From the NCBI RefSeq assembly GCF_000513895.2, contig NZ_CP165784.1, positions 186,001-250,000 on the forward strand: DNA of 64,000 bases, in the 5' to 3' direction. The notes under the pieces were generated by a model. The model saw only the letters and a program-made list of their open reading frames with translations, ran no database searches and had not been told where the DNA came from. The position numbers and the translations under genes are program-made. The stretch's first letter is position 1, and every line of letters starts with the position of its first letter. The stretch comes from Ensifer sp. WSM1721 (GTDB taxonomy: Bacteria; Pseudomonadota; Alphaproteobacteria; Rhizobiales; Rhizobiaceae). Positions 62,816 to 64,000 of this stretch are shown one piece after another.

Positions 62816-63596
62816 AAGGGCCGTCATAGGCGGCGTGATGGTCCGGATCGATGACGAAGCCGACGCGATGGCGCCGGGCGTAATCGTCGCGGGGCACAAG
62901 GAAGCGCGCTTCGCCTGATTTTTCGTCACGCTTGCCGCCGCGCGTGGCGATCACTTCCGTCATGTCGGGGTGATGTTCGGAATGGATCGCCGAAATCACC
63001 ACCCAGTCATCGACATGCAGCCGTTCAAATTCGAGCCGATCTTTCGTCCTGGATTGACCGGGCAACAGCGCACGCCCGTAAATCGTCTCCCAAACCTCCG
63101 GCCAGCTGTTCCGGACGGTTTCATCGGCGCATCTGCGCTCGTAGGAGGTAAAGAGGTTTGGGAAGGTGAGCGCGACAATGGCCCATTAGGCATCCTCTTC
63201 GTACCATCCCCCGGGTGTTCTGAGTGCCGGAACGACGCTCGCGTTTCGATCGGGCGAAAGACAAAAACCGCCATGCCCCGCCGTCGTGTGGGAAACAACG
63301 CCCTCCGCATAGAGCGTGGCGCCTTGCGATGGGCCCCACGGCGTGTTGCAGGTGATGCGGACGGTCTGGCGCCCAAGTCCCCGGAGCTCACGGCGATGTT
63401 CGGCCTGCTCGATCATGCGCTCGCGGAAGGCCGCTTCATCCCCAATCGAACCATGGTACGAATAGAAATCGTCGCGCCTGAGCTCGGCAAGCGGCCGCGA
63501 AACCCGCCAGGCGCTGGCCAGCAGATGCCGGCCAGCGCGGGATGGCAGCATGGCGAAGACAAGATCGCCGACGCGCGCAACGGCCATGCCGTCGGC
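62800..63596 (-). repeat. 797-bp inverted duplicate, copy 2
   Basis: Reverse-complement match to 26061-26857. The right-hand limit falls inside a DUF7007 gene whose first 26 codons differ from copy 1; the left-hand limit abuts the broken SyrB-associated gene. A stretch of this length and similarity 37 kb away is a substrate for inversion by homologous recombination. Confidence 0.9.
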
Positions 63597-63668
63597 ACCT
63601 GGCCCGAATTCCACGCCCGAATCGTCGAGGGTGCAGACCTCCCGGGATGGCGAGGGGATCGTGTTCAT
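62815..63668 (-). pseudogene. DUF7007 protein, second copy, same TAA
   Basis: Starts at ATG 63668 with GGAGGA upstream (MNTIPSPSREVCTLDDSGVE), an N-terminus different from copy 1. From ADGMAVARVGD onward the protein is the same. The in-frame TAA lies at 63188-63186, exactly the codon position of copy 1, and the frame then continues (WAIVALTFPNLFTSYERRCA) until the junction near 62800, which removes the last residues. It is therefore both interrupted and truncated; only the first 160 codons could be made as a protein. Confidence 0.75.
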
Positions 63669-63862
63669 GGCGCAGTGTCCTCCCTTCATGAGCATCGGCG
63701 GCTGCCTCGCCATTCTGCTCGACGCAAAATCAAACGAGACACCATCAGACTGCGCGGCTTGAACCAACAAAAAAGCGGCCTAAATCAACCCGCAAACCGC
63801 GCCGAAACTCAGCTCTTCCAAAACCCAAAACGTCTCACATCATTCGACGACCGACACCAAGC

Positions 63863-64000
63863 TCAAGCTCGTGAAGCGCCGGAAACCACCAGCGGGTTAG
63901 GGAGAGCTGTATTCGCCTGATCGAGGATTTCGAACGTGTATATCCCGTCCGGATCGATACCGACTGAATAGCTCAACCTGTCGCGAATGTGATTGTTCTC
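63863..64000 (-). CDS. Unidentified protein, C-terminal 45 residues
   Basis: An open minus frame from the window edge to TGA at 63863. It reads like coding sequence (RDRLSYSVGIDPDGIYTFEI, LDQANTALPNPLVVSGASRA). The start lies beyond the window. The family is not recognised. The last six residues equal those of the 43-aa peptide at 58443, in different codons. Confidence 0.45.
   Translation of the reverse strand, partial: ENNHIRDRLSYSVGIDPDGIYTFEILDQANTALPNPLVVSGASRA

Noticed and set aside
1..64000. CRISPR arrays, rRNA or tRNA genes
   Set aside because: No regular short repeat-spacer pattern and no rRNA or cloverleaf-like sequence was noticed in reading the window. A dedicated scan was not possible.

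Overview
The window reads as part of a large conjugative plasmid of a rhizobial alphaproteobacterium (Sinorhizobium/Ensifer/Rhizobium type). The basis is a Ti/pNGR234a-style transfer set (traG-traD-traC < oriT > traA-traF-traB-traH, traM, traR), SyrB-like regulators, and the block of small conserved genes (DUF736, DUF1419, DUF3085, DUF7007, ArdC-like, ParB-like, methylase-helicase) usual on such plasmids. No repABC, trb or traI genes are visible. Coding density is high and GC-rich from about 11 to 53 kb. Both ends are AT-richer and full of remnants.

Layout. 1-5444 (-): 5' part of a multimodular non-ribosomal peptide synthetase (A-T-C-A-T-C...), running off the left edge. 5.4-10.8 kb: sparse region with remnants, a cold-shock protein, a TPR protein and a SyrB-like pair. 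11-35.7 kb: secreted EEP-family protein, then the plasmid maintenance/anti-restriction block: TOPRIM protein behind a tra-box-like site, broken DUF1419 and DUF3085 genes, a 1704-aa methylase-helicase, hipBA with four palindromic operators, a ParB-like protein, a DUF7007 gene split by a stop codon, an ArdC-like protein, and two identical DUF736 genes in 0.7-kb direct repeats that flank a toxin-antitoxin pair. 35.6-45.4 kb: conjugation genes with oriT, a TraR box, and the TraR/TraM quorum-sensing switch. 45.5-53.2 kb (-): DeoR regulator, family-5 binding protein, two ABC ATPases, two permeases and an alkaline-phosphatase-superfamily hydrolase, closely spaced. 53.2-58.7 kb: IS5-type remnant, GNAT protein, then an operon-like run (-) of a 43-aa peptide, a CDP-alcohol phosphatidyltransferase, a SAM methyltransferase and a glutamine-dependent asparagine synthetase, behind an AT-rich palindromic control region. 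58.7-64 kb: truncated and frameshifted genes (exonuclease, ProQ/FinO), a second SyrB-like gene, and a 797-bp inverted copy of the DUF7007 segment carrying the same premature stop codon.

How it fits together. TraR, held in check by TraM, should activate divergent transcription from oriT (box at 38174). A second box-like site at 13151 suggests that the TOPRIM gene may also respond. The methylase-helicase and ArdC-like proteins would protect incoming DNA, while hipBA, the Phd-type pair and the ParB-like protein would serve maintenance. The most unusual items are the peptide/lipid-transferase/methyltransferase/AsnB locus, the non-canonical NRPS domains, the hairpin-rich traH-traM interval, and the inverted duplication sharing a nonsense codon.
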